A stretch of DNA of 64,000 nucleotides, from NCBI GenBank assembly GCA_036346225.1, contig JARFIW010001487.1:1-64000 (forward strand), read 5' to 3'. The translations under genes were made by a program, and so were the position numbers. This document shows, piece after piece, positions 33,045 to 45,121 of this stretch. Within the stretch, counting starts at the first letter, position 1. Each line of letters begins with the position of its first letter. Source of the stretch: Platerodrilus igneus (Eukaryota; Arthropoda; Insecta; Coleoptera; Lycidae). Below the pieces are notes generated by a model that had not been told where the DNA came from, did no database searches, and was given only the letters and a program-made list of their open reading frames with translations.

Positions 33045-33570
33045 TTACAAGTCATTTCTGAGTGTATAGTTATACCCCCAAGGTTTAGTATCAATGGTTG
33101 AGGTACTAAGAATTCTTTTATCATCACTTGGATTAAGAACAATTTTGTTTTGTTTAATAGTAAAGACATCATGTTTGACTGATCTAATTAAACATTGCTG
33201 TTTCTGTGCAGTCTGTTTATAAAACAAAGCATTCTTATAATCATCAAAAGAAATTTGCTTAATACTTGCTAAGGAAGATCCCTTTGACTTTTTTTATTAT
33301 CCTATCGTGGACTCTGTAAGTGTACATTTTAGATCTAAGCCCTACAAACTCTAGCATGGTGTCATCTAAAAATTCTAATTCTCCATATGGAAGATATTCA
33401 GACATTGCAGCTCCATATAAATTATTAACATCAAAATACATTAAATATTTAGAATTAATATTCTGGCTTATAATGCAATTGGAATTGTATCGTAATACTG
33501 AATCAAAATGTGAATAGCTATAGAGTCCGAAAGGGGAACAAACGTTGAACACACTTTTTAAGCAGATCAT
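33045..33570 (-). pseudogene. PolB 3' part with internal deletion and frameshift
   Basis: The frame 33259-33570 holds YLMYFDVNNLYGAAM, the motif A region of family B polymerases, then jumps within a few residues to LEFVGLRSKMYTYRV and KKVKGI, which normally lie past the palm. The central palm with the D-T-D motif is therefore missing. An A/T run at 33291-33297 shifts the frame. The C-terminal part 33045-33227 has CLIRSVKHDVFTIKQNKI, SPSDDKRI-like PSDDKRIL and a final WGYNYT. It is opposite in strand to the PolB-N-like gene at 29027, so the locus is rearranged or this gene was always separate. Confidence 0.8.
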
Positions 33571-33574
33571 GATT

Positions 33575-34960
33575 GTTTATATTTGCCTTCGAGTGTAACA
33601 CTTCACTGTTAAATTTAAAATATTACTACTAACTTCAGTCACTAGCTAAATTACTTTATACATAAATATGTTCTGATGTAAGCAAAATAGTTATAAAATT
33701 AGACATTTGCAATTTTTCAGAAAAATAAAGCAAATTCGAAATCTTGCATGAACAAAGCACGTTCAGCAGCAGAAAAATTAATACTGAATTTTAATTTCCA
33801 ATAACAACAATCTCACAACATTTTTTATTCAGCTGCGTTAACGAAAAAATATGCTTGCTCGCGCCAAAGCATTTCCATATTTACATACTGAAGGCAACTC
33901 TGAAAACATTCTGCAGTTTTATCATAATATAATTACGTCGTGCAATTTTTAATTTATTGGAAGAGATGGAATTTTAATTTCCAATAACAACAATCTCACA
34001 TCATTTTTCATTCAGCTGAGTATACGGAAAAATATGCTTCTTCGCGCCAAAGCAATTCGCATGAAAGCATTTCCATATTTACATACTGAAGGCAACTCTG
34101 AAAATATTCTGCAGTTTTACCATAATATAATTACGTCGTGCAATTTTTAATTTATTGGAAGGGATGGATTTAATCTCAGTAAATTTTAATCATGATACAA
34201 TTTTCCCAAAATGTTGCTTCAATTAAAATATCCCTAAAGATTTGAGTATCCCAGAAAAAATCTGCATCAAACTCATGCGTTTTTTTGTTTAACTAAAAGT
34301 TTAGAGAAAAAATAACTTTAATTTATACAAAAATATCAATGTAAAATATTTACTTTTCAGTGAAACTGAATGTGATTTGGTATTAAGGTTTCTTTTATTA
34401 TAAAAAATGTTGCCAAGCGTTTTCTTGTTTCATGTCGTCCTGTAAATAGAATATGCAATGTGCAACGCATGACATTTTCCATAAAACTTTGTTAAAGCAA
34501 TTCATTTCTTCATCAGTTGAAGGATTAATTATAGCACGTAGTAAAACTAACTAGTGTTGGAGGTATAAAATAATTTTTTTAAAATTCAACGAATGCTACG
34601 TAATGAAACTTAAATTACACAACTTGATTTCCTTGATAAAACTTTTGGTCTTTTATATGACCTTAATAAATACGTGTTTGAAATAAATGTCAATCGTTTT
34701 AAGTGAAAAAATCAGTTAGACAAACCGTTCATTTGGTGCTTTGTGAGTTTATTCACACAGATATATAAAAATATTATAACACCGTACAGTTAGCAATCTC
34801 CTCCAATTTACTTTTCAGTAAAACTGAATGTGATTTTGTATCAAGGTTTATTTTATTATAAAAAAATGTTGCCAATTCAAACTTTTTCTGCATTGCCCTA
34901 AGCGAATAAAAAGAAACGTAGTAAAAAATTAACTCATGCCTTAATCGACTAATACAGTAA
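33575..34960. other. Non-coding core sequence with a tandem duplication
   Basis: About 33790-33962 and 33972-34163 are two copies of one unit (both with TTTTAATTTCCAATAACAAC and TACTGAAGGCAACTCTGAAA). Other segments echo arm DNA (CATACTGAAGGCAACTCTG also near 20340 and, inverted, 44170). No coding frame. Confidence 0.7.
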
Positions 34961-34964
34961 TATT

Positions 34965-35019
34965 GACGGGTATTGATGTTACTTTCTGCAACGAAAACAA
35001 TTTTTAACACAGTACTCGC
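34965..35019 (+). repeat. Relic of integrase-gene DNA
   Basis: GGGTATTGATGTTACT followed by GCAACGAAAACAATTTT matches the integrase gene at 30146-30183 with a small insertion. This indicates a second decayed or rearranged piece of the element. Confidence 0.6.
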
Positions 35020-35033
35020 TGTCGTATGTAAGT

Positions 35034-35329
35034 AGGCGGCTCCATGGCGTAGTGGTATGTGTGTGACTACTACGCCCAAGGTCCCGGGTTCGAATCCCGA
35101 CACGGTCACCTTGAAAAATGTTAGGCGAGCATTTTTCACAAAAATACACCCTCGTTCGGATGAGAGGTAAAATGGAGGTCCCGTGTGTGAGTGTTGTCAC
35201 GCACGTTAAAGATACCTACCTTGCTTGGAACAGCAAGGGTTCGGCAAAATTTCAAATTTTCCAGGTAAAAAAACTCGCTTCCTGGCCAATGTAGTACCTT
35301 TGGGTGGAGCATTGGAAAATCAAATGTAA
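35034..35329 (+). mobile_element. tRNA-derived SINE with perfect 14-bp target duplication
   Basis: The head carries pol III boxes: an A box in TGGCGTAGTGG (about 35043) and a B box GGTTCGAATCC (about 35088). Conserved body sequence follows (GTCACGCACGTTAAAGAT near 35198) and the element ends in GGAAAATCAAATGTAA. The direct repeat TGTCGTATGTAAGT flanks it at 35020-35033 and 35330-35343, so both ends are exact. It inserted into the decayed Polinton sequence. About 296 bp. Confidence 0.92.
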
Positions 35330-35369
35330 TGTCGTATGTAAGTTTTGTAATCAATACTAAAAAATAGGC

Positions 35370-35502
35370 AATAGTTAGTATCAGTGGTTGAGGTACTAAG
35401 AATTCTTTTATCATCACTTGGATTAAGAACAATTTTGTTTTGTTTAATAGCAAATACATCATGTTTAACTGATCTAATTAAACATTGCTGTTTCTGTACA
35501 GT
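35370..35502 (-). pseudogene. Second copy of the PolB C-terminal end
   Basis: Nearly identical to 33085-33222 (TCAGTGGTTGAGGTACTAAG...GTCTG). On the minus strand it encodes the same IRSVKHDVF and PSDDKRIL stretch. It shows a partial duplication of the core next to the right arm. Confidence 0.85.
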
Positions 35503-35504
35503 CT

Positions 35505-35735
35505 GATATCGATTAAAAAAAATGTATAAAAGTCAAGTTCTTTCAGTTGTACTGAAAAAAGTATGCAATTTTTTTTCAGAAAACGATGCAAATTTTTAAT
35601 TTTTGATAACAGGTCAGTTTATTATTTAATATAAATACTTCACGTAGATTTTACCAACAGTATAGAAAAAAAAGTCTATGATATCGATTAAAAAAATGTA
35701 TAAAAGTCAAGTTCTTTCAGTTGTACTGAAAAAAG
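35505..35735. repeat. Direct repeat at inner edge of right arm
   Basis: GATATCGATTAAAAAA...TATAAAAGTCAAGTTC is present at 35505-35560 and again at 35681-35735. Only one copy is present in the left arm (near 27965-28015). Confidence 0.8.
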
Positions 35736-36597
35736 TAAATATTTCAAATGATTTCTAGGTAAAATTTAATTTTCTTTGTTTTGCAATTGACAACTTTAAT
35801 TTTAAAATATGGTGTATACGCGTGCACCGTTTCGAAGCCAGACCGGCCTTCCATTAATGCTGACTAAGTGGATTTATTTATTATTCTGCTGATGTTAGCG
35901 TTAAATTTCTCGCTTTTTATTTTTCTGTGGATGTCAGCATTAAAAAAATTTATACATGACTGGCTTTATTAAATTTTCTATAGATTTCATATTTCTACAA
36001 TTGCTATCTAGACAATACCTTAGCATTAAATTCTTGCTTACATGAGTTGAATTTTCTGCTGTTCTTGTTGTTTAATATCCTTATATACTCAAGATATGTG
36101 TGTGTGTCATAATTGTTCAATCTTTATTGCCAAGTTGTAGTTGAGGTTCTATAGAAAAATTAAACATGAAAACCTTTTTTTTAAATTGTCCTTGTCAGGA
36201 AAGAATAATGATAGTGGTTGGGTTAAAATTATTGAGTAGTTTATAGTCAATCCATATTAAGTACTGGAGAAAAAAACCGTTGACGCCGTGAGCAGATCCA
36301 CCAATTGCAACGTACGACCCGATGACACCAATACAGAGTATGTATTCGTTAGCTTAATATATAGATTTAATTTTCTTAATGCATTTACTTGATCTAATAT
36401 TCATTTGAATCTTTTTTTAGTGAACACGAAGAAGAAGAACAACTAGAAACGACCGCGCGTCAAAGATGAAGAAGACAGCCCTCATAGAACTGATAATGCA
36501 ATATTTTTTACCGTTCAGAGTTGGAGTGAGTTAAACTGTTTTTTATATTTGGGAACTTAAGTGAATTATAGTATGTTTATTCTAGAGTACATAACAT

Positions 36598-36634
<37 letters not shown>
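35565..36634 (-). repeat. Right inverted arm, inner part
   Basis: Reverse complement of 27173-28125 and then, across the BEL site, of 20600-20740. It contains the empty BEL target at 36490-36513 and ends in (TA)n at 36605-36634, where Gypsy A begins. Confidence 0.9.
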
Positions 36635-36636
<2 letters not shown>

Positions 36637-38668
36637 CTGTGATATCCACCCTCTGAATGCGGGAACTGGGTCCTTTCAACAAAAAAATTCTAGTCCCACA
36701 GATTGGGCGTCATAAACGGCTGTGATCCTCTTTTCGCCTCGGCTGCTCACCTAATGTTATAAACCTCCTCATTCATAAAAAAACAACACATTCCTACCAA
36801 AACATCAACGTTAACTCTATTTACATCAATATTCAGAATACATTAAAATTTCAAAATTTAAACTCAGCATAAATTTCAGTTTTAAAAGAATTTCAAGATT
36901 AATTTTATTATCATTTTAATGTGCATCCAAAATTAAAGTCCTTGTTGGATGCCTACTAATTAATATAACAATATAAGCAGACCGGAGTCTGAGTATAAAG
37001 GAGCATCTACCACCCTTTACGTTAATTAACCAGGTTCGTCTAATTGAGCTCAAAGACATACCCAAATTTTCATCATATTACCGAACATCAAAACTAAATA
37101 CTCCTTTCTACTTCAACAAGCAAATTTCATCTTAAAATTAAAATTTTATGGTTAGTACAATTTCACTAATGTCCATTTAAAGTAAATCAATTATAAAGTT
37201 ATTCAACACACACAAAATGTCAAACAAAATAGTATAATTTACCTGAAGGTTACTGTCCTCGTAGCTTCAAAGTACATCGTCCCTTTAGTTAATCACACCA
37301 TTACAACAGGATTATATTTATGGCTTCTAATTCTCAACGCTTTTAAAATTTTCTCCATCACCAGTTGTTTCTGGGCTTTTCCGGAACTCATCTATGTATA
37401 TCTGACCCTTGTTTCGTGGATCCAGACACGTATTTGAACCATTTAATTATTAACACCCCGAAAAATAGCAAATAACTTCATACTTCTTTCCCCAATATAC
37501 GCCAAAACTGCCTACTTTTGTGTATACATTTGTCGTTGTAAATTTTGCTAATTGGTACAGTGAAACTAAATTTTATTACCTTGTATCTAAGTGCACTGAA
37601 GTACATTCATGTTAGCACGTAAATAACCAACTATTTTGAATCACTAAAATATACGAGCAAAATTTTAATTTATTTTATCAAACTAAAATGCACTGTTTAA
37701 CATCTTCAATCAAGTCGCGGATGTACGAGCTTTTAACGCATCGAATAGTCAAAAGTCTAAGAGATTGTTTATATTCATCTCGGTATATATAGCAAAAGCC
37801 TGTCTGTCGGTCTGTTCCCCAAAACGGGTAATTCTAGAGAATTCCTCATTCTATGTTCCCAGTCTGTCGCTCGCGCGTCGATTTTACGAATTTTCACTCG
37901 TCCCATTTAAATCTCAGAAATTTCAACACACGGCACGCAAGCATGTCCGAGAAAAACTAATTAATTTTGTACAGAAATTGTTGTTTCTACCTCTGATATT
38001 TGCATCCTATTTTCAACCAATTGTGACCCTCGTGACGTTGCTTAAATCCCGCCTTTTACAATATGTGTCTTTGCTTGACGCATTTTCTCTTTCCTTCTCT
38101 AACCTGTTCGTATTGGTGCAAATTGATATTCTTTATTATCGATTATATTTTAGTCCATGTGGACTGTTATCTGGGTTTAATAACCCCGTATCGCACATTC
38201 TCGTGAATATTAAGCCCCGGTTTCTCCAAGATTCTTTGAAACTATTAATTATCTACAAAATTTACGCCGTATGTGATATTTAAACTACGCAGGTGTTCAA
38301 AATAATATTAATTCTCAGAGCTTTATTTTCTGATATTATAATCTTGGGTTTTTACAAGTTTCTATAGATATTATCTGTACGTTTTGTTCAATACCGGTTA
38401 TTTGAAATAGAGTTAATTAAGATAAATTTTGCACGTAATTTCCATTTGTTTAGGAATAATTACATAACACGCAGAGCTTTTTAATACTGCTTCTTTTGAT
38501 ATAAAGCCTCTTGTACATGATTTAAATCTCTTATGTTTAATGAAACTCATAAATTTTTATGCTTCACGGTTTTAATAAAGCGTATTATTTAATGAAATTC
38601 CTTATACACGGTGTTTAAAATTATTTGATGTGATTATTTAATTTTCTACCCTGGTCTAAATATGAGTA
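36635..38668 (-). repeat. Gypsy A LTR (3' copy)
   Basis: Starts TGCTGTGATATCC and ends ATATGAGTA on the plus strand, 2034 bp. Most differences from the other LTR are one-base length changes in A, C or T runs. Confidence 0.92.
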
Positions 38669-38689
38669 TTTTCCCCCTATTTGAATACA

Positions 38690-39250
38690 AATAATCCCAC
38701 TTATTTGAATTCAAATATAAAACATTTAGACTGCTAAAATTACAAAAAAAATTGCCTATCTCTCTCTATCCTTATCTATCTAACTTACCTACTTTGTCTC
38801 CAATCGAAAAAAAAATATTTACACCTACCCTATATCCCTATCCTATTCCTAACTCTCACTTAATTTTATAAACTGAAATTATCCCTAACTTCATCCTACT
38901 CATCCATCTAATCCTATATACATCCTATATACCTATCCTATTCCTAACTTTTAACTAATCTTCACTATACTTTACTTCCCCCTACCTAATCCTATATACC
39001 TATCCTACTCTTACTCTATTCCTAACTCTCCACTAATTTTATATGAAATATCTATACTTAACCTATCTTATTTTCTTCCTACATTTACTCTTTATCCTCA
39101 TCCTAAACTTATTTCTAATTATCTCCCATATTTATCCTATACCTAGCTTTATTTTCTATAAACACTTACTTCTACTTTTCTATATACACCTATTCTATCC
39201 CTATCCTATTTTATATCTATACTAAAGTTCACCTATCTCTATCCTTTGTT
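38690..39250. repeat. Pyrimidine-rich low-complexity tract
   Basis: Iterated CCTATCC, ACTTAC and CTATAT motifs, strongly C/T-biased on the plus strand. It lies between the 3' LTR and the remnant coding part of Gypsy A. No supported gene. Confidence 0.8.
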
Positions 39251-39257
39251 AATTAAG

Positions 39258-39884
39258 TTATTTAAATCTAACTCTTTTCTTGACCCTCCAAATCTTTCTT
39301 CTCACCATCCTAATACTCTTCATCCCTATTTCTCCCCCTTCTATATCTATACTTAAATTCCTTATTATCTCACATACCATAAACTTATCATCCCTATTAT
39401 CCTGACTCTTAAATATTACTTCTTCTTCAGTCCCTACACTTGTCTGTTTCTCATTTATCATTGTGTCCCTTTCTGCCGACAAACCAAACGATACTACTTT
39501 ACAATTATCGATTTTTCCCTCTATGGAAAATCCTATGTACCTTCTAGACCTCTTATGTAATGGAATCCGCCAGAATGAATTCCTTAAATTTACTTTATTA
39601 AAAACAAACTTGTCCCTTAACCTCGTCAAAAATAATTCTGCCTTCACCTGCTCCCGATATGCTGCTTCTACCCCCACTACTTCTGCATGTTTTTGTATTA
39701 AAGCTTGAACCTCTACTTTCCTATCCTCTGGACATCTTATTGTGTTGATCTGTTTTACTTCATCATCCTCTACCTCTACTACATTAATACTAAACCCCGT
39801 GTCATCCTCTGTGACTTCATAACTGCCCTTCCATGGCACTACCCTATCCTTAATCCTTACTACCTTCCTTTCCATATCTATCAA
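39258..39884 (-). pseudogene. pol: Gypsy A truncated RT remnant
   Basis: Contains FNKVNLRNSFWRIPLHK and FSIEGKIDNCKVVSFGL, matching RT blocks of Gypsy B (KLDLRNSFWLIPLHE, FSIEGEIYMFSVVPFGL), but the catalytic Asp of LDL is Asn here (VNL). After SFGLS the sequence is unrelated and highly charged, with no YVDD box. Clearly a deletion product. Confidence 0.75.
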
Positions 39885-40653
39885 AACCCTAACTTCATCA
39901 TACAGTCAACACCTAAAATGCTCTGAAACTTCAGTCCAGGTACAATTACAAACTCCTGTTCACAGCTTAAACCTCCTATATCTATCCTAAGCACCACAAC
40001 ACTATTTACTACAGCAAACTTCTTTTTATTTGGAGCTACTAAATGGCTACGTTTTATAGGCATAATTCTATCACAAACCTTATCCCTAATTTTGCTGACG
40101 AATTCCTCCGATATTAAACTCGCCTCTGCCCCTGTATCAAGTAATACTTCTACATTATTTTCAAAAATTTCTAAATTAATAATTGGCAAACATAATTTTT
40201 CCTCAGTTTCTGGCTCTACTTCCTCCTCAATTTTGAAAAATTCACGTGGATGTTCGTATACATTTACACAGAAATCTAGTGGTCTGTCACGTTCTAAAAA
40301 TCCTGTCTCATCCTGTTTTCCGTGCTTGGTCCTGGTTGTCCTTCTACAACCTGTGCGTACGTCCTCCTCGTGTTAATATCCGTGTCCCTGTCTCTATTCG
40401 GCGTGCTGGTCACAGTCCTGTTTACTTCCGGTAAACTGTTCTGTCGCGTGTAACTAGGTCTTGGCGTCGGTCCCCTAGTCGCACTATTGCTCCTGTATTC
40501 CTGTCCTCGTCGTTCCCAATTCGGTCGAAAATTTCTGTTGAAGTCAGGCCGTCTCGGATAATTCGGTGTCCTGTTGTCAAACCTAACTGTGTTAACGTTT
40601 CGTTCTCGTATCTCTCTTGTCCGTCCTACACATACATCGTCATATCTCTGCAA
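39881..40653 (-). pseudogene. Gypsy A gag tail and protease segment
   Basis: The frame 40294-40653 is Arg/Asn/Pro-rich (RPDFNRNFRPNWERRGQEY), like a nucleic-acid-binding Gag tail. The frame 39881-40189 carries LLDTGAEASLISEEFV (D-T-G protease active site) and SILGVDCMMKLGF. A frame break lies between 40189 and 40294. Confidence 0.75.
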
Positions 40654-40658
40654 ATACT

Positions 40659-41719
40659 CTAAAATGTCTCCCGTTCTGTGATGTTTTGTAAGGCCACGTG
40701 TTGTCTAATTTCCAGTTCAAAATGTCGTGATAGGTACTTGATAATCTGTCTGTCCGTCAATGGTGGATTCAGTTGTTTGGCCACACTGTACTTGCGGATG
40801 GCATATTGCTCCCTAGAACCTGCAAACTCTCCCTTAAATTTTCCTGTAATCAAGTCGTCCCTAATCTGATCCTGTTTGTGATCACTCCAGTAATGTTGTA
40901 AAAATTTGTCTTCAAAGTCCTGATACGTGTCTATGTCCTGTCCTACTAAATTGTACCACGCTTCCGCATTGTCCTTTAATAAAGCCTTTATCGTATTTAG
41001 TTTAGTCTGTTCGTCAAATAAATTTCCCACTAGATTTCTTACACTATTAATAAAAATTTGTGGATTTACCCTGTTATCGCCATAAAACTTCATGTGTTGG
41101 TCCAATGATACTCCACCTGTAGAAAATCTGGGACCATCCCCCGTTAAATTTGACATGTTGTATTTAATACTACTAACTTCACGTTCTACCCTGCCTAACT
41201 GATCCCTACATGAGTCCGTCACTTCAGTCATTTTACATTAATCTCTCTTCACAAAAATGCGTACTTCGGACCTTAAATGTCCCATTTCCTGTCGAAGACC
41301 TGTAATATCACGCTCATTTTTTAACCCTATTTTCAACTTCCCCATCTTTACGGTAAGACTATTTTTAAATTCTGAAACTTCTTTATTCGTCTTATCTATT
41401 TTCTCACTTAGGGTTTCCTAACTCCTGTTAATGTCTCATTCATTCGGTCAAATTTTCGATTTGAGTCCTCTCTCGCTCTATTCGATTCATCACTCATTTG
41501 CTCAAATTTTCGATTTGAGTCCTCTCTAACCCCGCTTAACGTCTCATTCATTCTTTCAAGCATCCTCATTATCATTTCGTTTCCTTGATCCCCTGATTCC
41601 GTCCTCGACTGATCTCTACTGCCTCCCGCTTCTTCCATTTTCGAAATTTTCTCACACAATGCACTATCGTCACTTCCAATTTCCACTCCTTGACTCCTTA
41701 ACCACTCTTTTCTCTGCAT
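40659..41719 (-). pseudogene. gag: Gypsy A gag
   Basis: The frame 41408-41719 has repeated SNRKFDRMNETL-type units, an internal 42-bp-like repeat predicted to be coiled coil. The frame 40659-41231 is the capsid-like part (INSVRNLVGNLFDEQTKLNTIKALLKDNAEAWYNLV, FLQHYWSDHKQDQIR, GKFKGEFAGSREQY). A stop and frame change lie between 41231 and 41408. Distant likeness to the Gypsy B gag is only in layout. Confidence 0.7.
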
Positions 41720-41866
41720 ACGTTCTAATCACTCACACACACTCTCAAATACTCTTAAATTTATACACACACAGAAACTCTCTCTCTCAGATCGCCAGTT
41801 TCCTGGAATAAAATAACAAAAAATTTTATTTGGAACTCGAGCCCTCACGTTGTGGTCGCCAAAATT

Positions 41867-43908
41867 TGCTGTGATATCCACCCTCTGAATGCGGGAACTG
41901 GGTCCTTTCAACAAAAAAATTCTAGTCCCACAGATTGGGCGTCATAAACGGCTGTGATCCTCTTTTCGCCTCGGCTGCTCACCTAATGTTATAAACCTCC
42001 TCATTCATAAAAAAAACAACACATTCCTACCAAAAACATCAACGTTAACTCTATTTACATCAATATTCAGAATACATTAAAATTTCAAAATTTAAACTCA
42101 GCATAAATTTCAGTTTTAAAAGAATTTCAAGATTAATTTTATTATCATTTTAATGTGCATCCAAAATTAAAGTCCTTGTTGGATGCCTACTAATTAATAT
42201 AACAATATAAGCAGACCGGAGTCTGAGTATAAAGGAGCATCTACCACCCTTTACGTTAATTAACCAGGTTCGTCTAATTGAGCTCAAAGACATACCCAAA
42301 TTTTCATCATATTACCGAACATCAAAACTAAATACTCCTTTCTACTTCAACAAGCAAATTTCATCTTAAAATTAAAATTTTAGGGTTAGTACAATTTCAC
42401 TAATGTCCATTTAAAGTAAATCAATTATAAAGTTATTCAACACACACAAAAATGTCAAACAAAATAGTATAATTTACCTGAAGGTTACTGTCCTCGTAGC
42501 TTCAAAGTACATCGTCCCTTTAGTTAATCACACCATTACAACAGGATTATATTTATGGCTTCTAATTCTCAACGCTTTTAAAATTTTCTCCATCACCAGT
42601 TGTTTCTGGGCTTTTCCGGAACTCATCTATGTATATCTGACCCTTGTTTCGTGGATCCAGACACGTATTTGAACCATTTAATTATTAACACCCCCGAAAA
42701 ATAGCAAATAACTTCATACTTCTTTCCCCAATATACGCCAAAACTGCCTACTTTTGTGTATACATTTGTCGTTGTAAATTTTGCTAATTGGTACAGTGAA
42801 ACTAAATTTTATTACCTTGTATCTAAGTGCACTGAAGTACATTCATGTTAGCACGTAAATAACCAACTATTTTAAATCACTAAAATATACGAGCAAAATT
42901 TTAATTTATTTTATCAAACTAAAATGCACTGTTTAACATCTTCAATCAAGTCGCGGATGTACGAGCTTTTAACGCATCGAATAGTCAAAAGTCTAAGAGA
43001 GATTGTTTATATTCATCTCGGTATATATAGCAAAAAGCCTGTCTGTCGGTCTGTTCCCCAAAACGGGTAATTCTAGAGAATTCCTCATTCTATGTTCCCA
43101 GTCTGTCGCTCGCGCGTCGATTTTTACGAATTTTCACTCGTCCCATTTAAATCTCAGAAATTTCAACACACGGCACGCAAGCATGTCCGAGAAAAACTAA
43201 TTAATTTTGTACAGAAATTGTTGTTTCTACCTCTGATATTTGCATCCTATTTTCAACCAATTGTGACCCTCGTGACGTTGCTTAAATCCCGCCTTTTACA
43301 ATATGTGTCTTTGCTTGACGCATTTTCTCTTTCCTTCTCTAACCTGTTCGTATTGGTGCAAATTGATATTCTTTATTATCGATTATATTTTAGTCCATGT
43401 GGACTGTTATCTGGGTTTAATAACCCCGTATCGCACATTCTCGTGAATATTAAGCCCCGGTTTCTCCAAGATTCTTTGAAACTATTAATTATCTACAAAA
43501 TTTACGCCGTATGTGATATTTAAACTACGCAGGTGTTCAAAATAATATTAATTCTCAGAGCTTTATTTTCTGATATTATAATCTTGGGTTTTTACAAGTT
43601 TCTATAGATATTATCTGTACGTTTTGTTCAATACCGGTTATTTGAAATAGAGTTAATTAAGATAAATTTTGCACGTAATTTCCATTTGTTTAGGAATAAT
43701 TACATAACACGCAGAGCTTTTTAATACTGCTTCTTTTGATATAAAGCCTCTTGTACATGATTTAAATCTCTTATGTTTAATGAAACTCATAAATTTTTAT
43801 GCTTCACGGTTTTAATAAAGCGTATTATTTAATGAAATTCCTTATACACGGTGTTTAAAATTATTTGATGTGATTATTTAATTTTCTACCCTGGTCTAAA
43901 TATGAGTA
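41867..43908 (-). repeat. Gypsy A LTR (5' copy)
   Basis: 2042 bp, the same ends as 36635-38668. It is flanked outward by (TA)n of the Polinton arm and inward by the primer-binding-like sequence (plus 41851-41861). Confidence 0.92.
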
Positions 43909-44899
43909 ATATATATATGTATTTTATAAATTACAATAAAGGAAAATACATTGTGTGTTTCATTTCACATTACTCCCGATTTAATAACTACGTAATCTCA
44001 GTTTACAGAACGGTGTAAAACAATTTTTGACTTTTAATCTGAGTGCATATTTCGAATAGATGCTCTCATTTTTTTGCGATTAAAGTTAGAAATGCATTTC
44101 AAATATATGCTTTCATATTTTTTGCAATTGAAATTAGAAATGCATGTGATCTAAAATTGCAGAGTTGCCTTCAGTACGTAACTATGGAAATGCAAATGCT
44201 GAAGAAGCATTAGACTAGACTATCGTTGACAAGAAAAAAGCTGTCTGACATGGGTTGAATTTTCTGCTGTTCTTGTTGTTTAATATCTTTATATATACTC
44301 AAGATATGTGTGTGTGATAATAGCTCAATCTTTATTGTCAAGTTGTAGTTGTGTTCTATAGAACAAATCAAAAATGAAAACTTTTGTTAAAATTACCCTT
44401 GTCAGGAAAGAATAATGATAGTGGTTAGGTTAAAATTATTGAGTAGTTTATAGTCAATCCAAATGAAGTGCTGGAAAAAATTGTTTACTCCGTGAGCAGA
44501 TCCACCAATTGCAACGTTAGCATATATTTCAATAGATTTATTTCTAGTTTTTTTGAAGTTGGAGCATTTCATAAATTTCCTCGTTTATATATTTCTTGCA
44601 GATAAACTGAGTTCGCGATTTATTAACTACGACTTGTTATTCTTTAAAAGCGAGAATGAAAAAATTGGTGCACTCAGTCTGTCTACCTGTCTGTCTGTCT
44701 TTGGCAAATTTTTCGAGATATCTGTACAATTTGTTAAATGTTGTAAAACCAGTAAACAGCTATTGCGTTGATCAATTATAATTGCTTTCAGGGTTGAGAG
44801 TCCCATTCGTGCTGTCCGAGTTTAATTGTTTTTTTTTCTGCAAACATCAACAGTAAAGATTTCTTACTGACTACAATAATAATACAGACACAATCTTTT

Positions 44900-45075
44900 C
44901 TATTGTTTTTTATTATTATCAAACCATTCTTTTAATAACAAAGTATTTTGTTGCACATTGCGGACTATTACTGCCGTGCCTATAACATTTTGCAATAGAT
45001 TGGTTTCCATCCATTTCTTCTTTTCTAGACCCTTCAGACATACTTCTTCACCGGGTCGGATAATTTGCATCGGCT
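44900..45075 (-). repeat. Partial tandem copy of arm ORF 2 end, right arm
   Basis: Counterpart of 17669-17841. Contains ACCGGGTCGGATAATTTGC and CCATTTCTTCTTTTCTAGAC in the same order. Confidence 0.8.
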
Positions 45076-45121
45076 AACATTGTAAAATTATATTAAAATA
45101 AATAATACAGACAAAATCTTT

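Larger units (their letters stand above)
36635..43908 (-). mobile_element. Gypsy A: Ty3/Gypsy-type element with 2-kb LTRs, mostly lacking pol
   Basis: Near-identical long LTRs (36635-38668, 41867-43908) flank a minus-strand remnant: gag, a protease segment and a short RT piece only. A primer-binding-like TGGCGACCACAACG (minus strand) lies just inside the right LTR, and a purine tract lies inside the left one. Inserted in a (TA)n run. With most RT and all RNase H and integrase absent it is non-autonomous; long-LTR relatives such as Gypsy B could have supplied enzymes. Confidence 0.85.

Noticed and set aside
35034..35110. Functional tRNA gene
   Set aside because: A and B boxes are good, but the acceptor stem does not close and a SINE body and target duplication follow.
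37765..38283. 172-codon ORF inside the Gypsy A LTR, repeated at 43092-43523 and partly near 63070-63321
   Set aside because: Its presence in both LTRs follows from LTR identity, it runs opposite to the element, and the other LTR needs a frame change. Leu/Phe-rich composition fits AT-rich DNA.
38690..39250. Short hydrophobic ORF at 39043-39225
   Set aside because: Arises from the pyrimidine-rich low-complexity tract.
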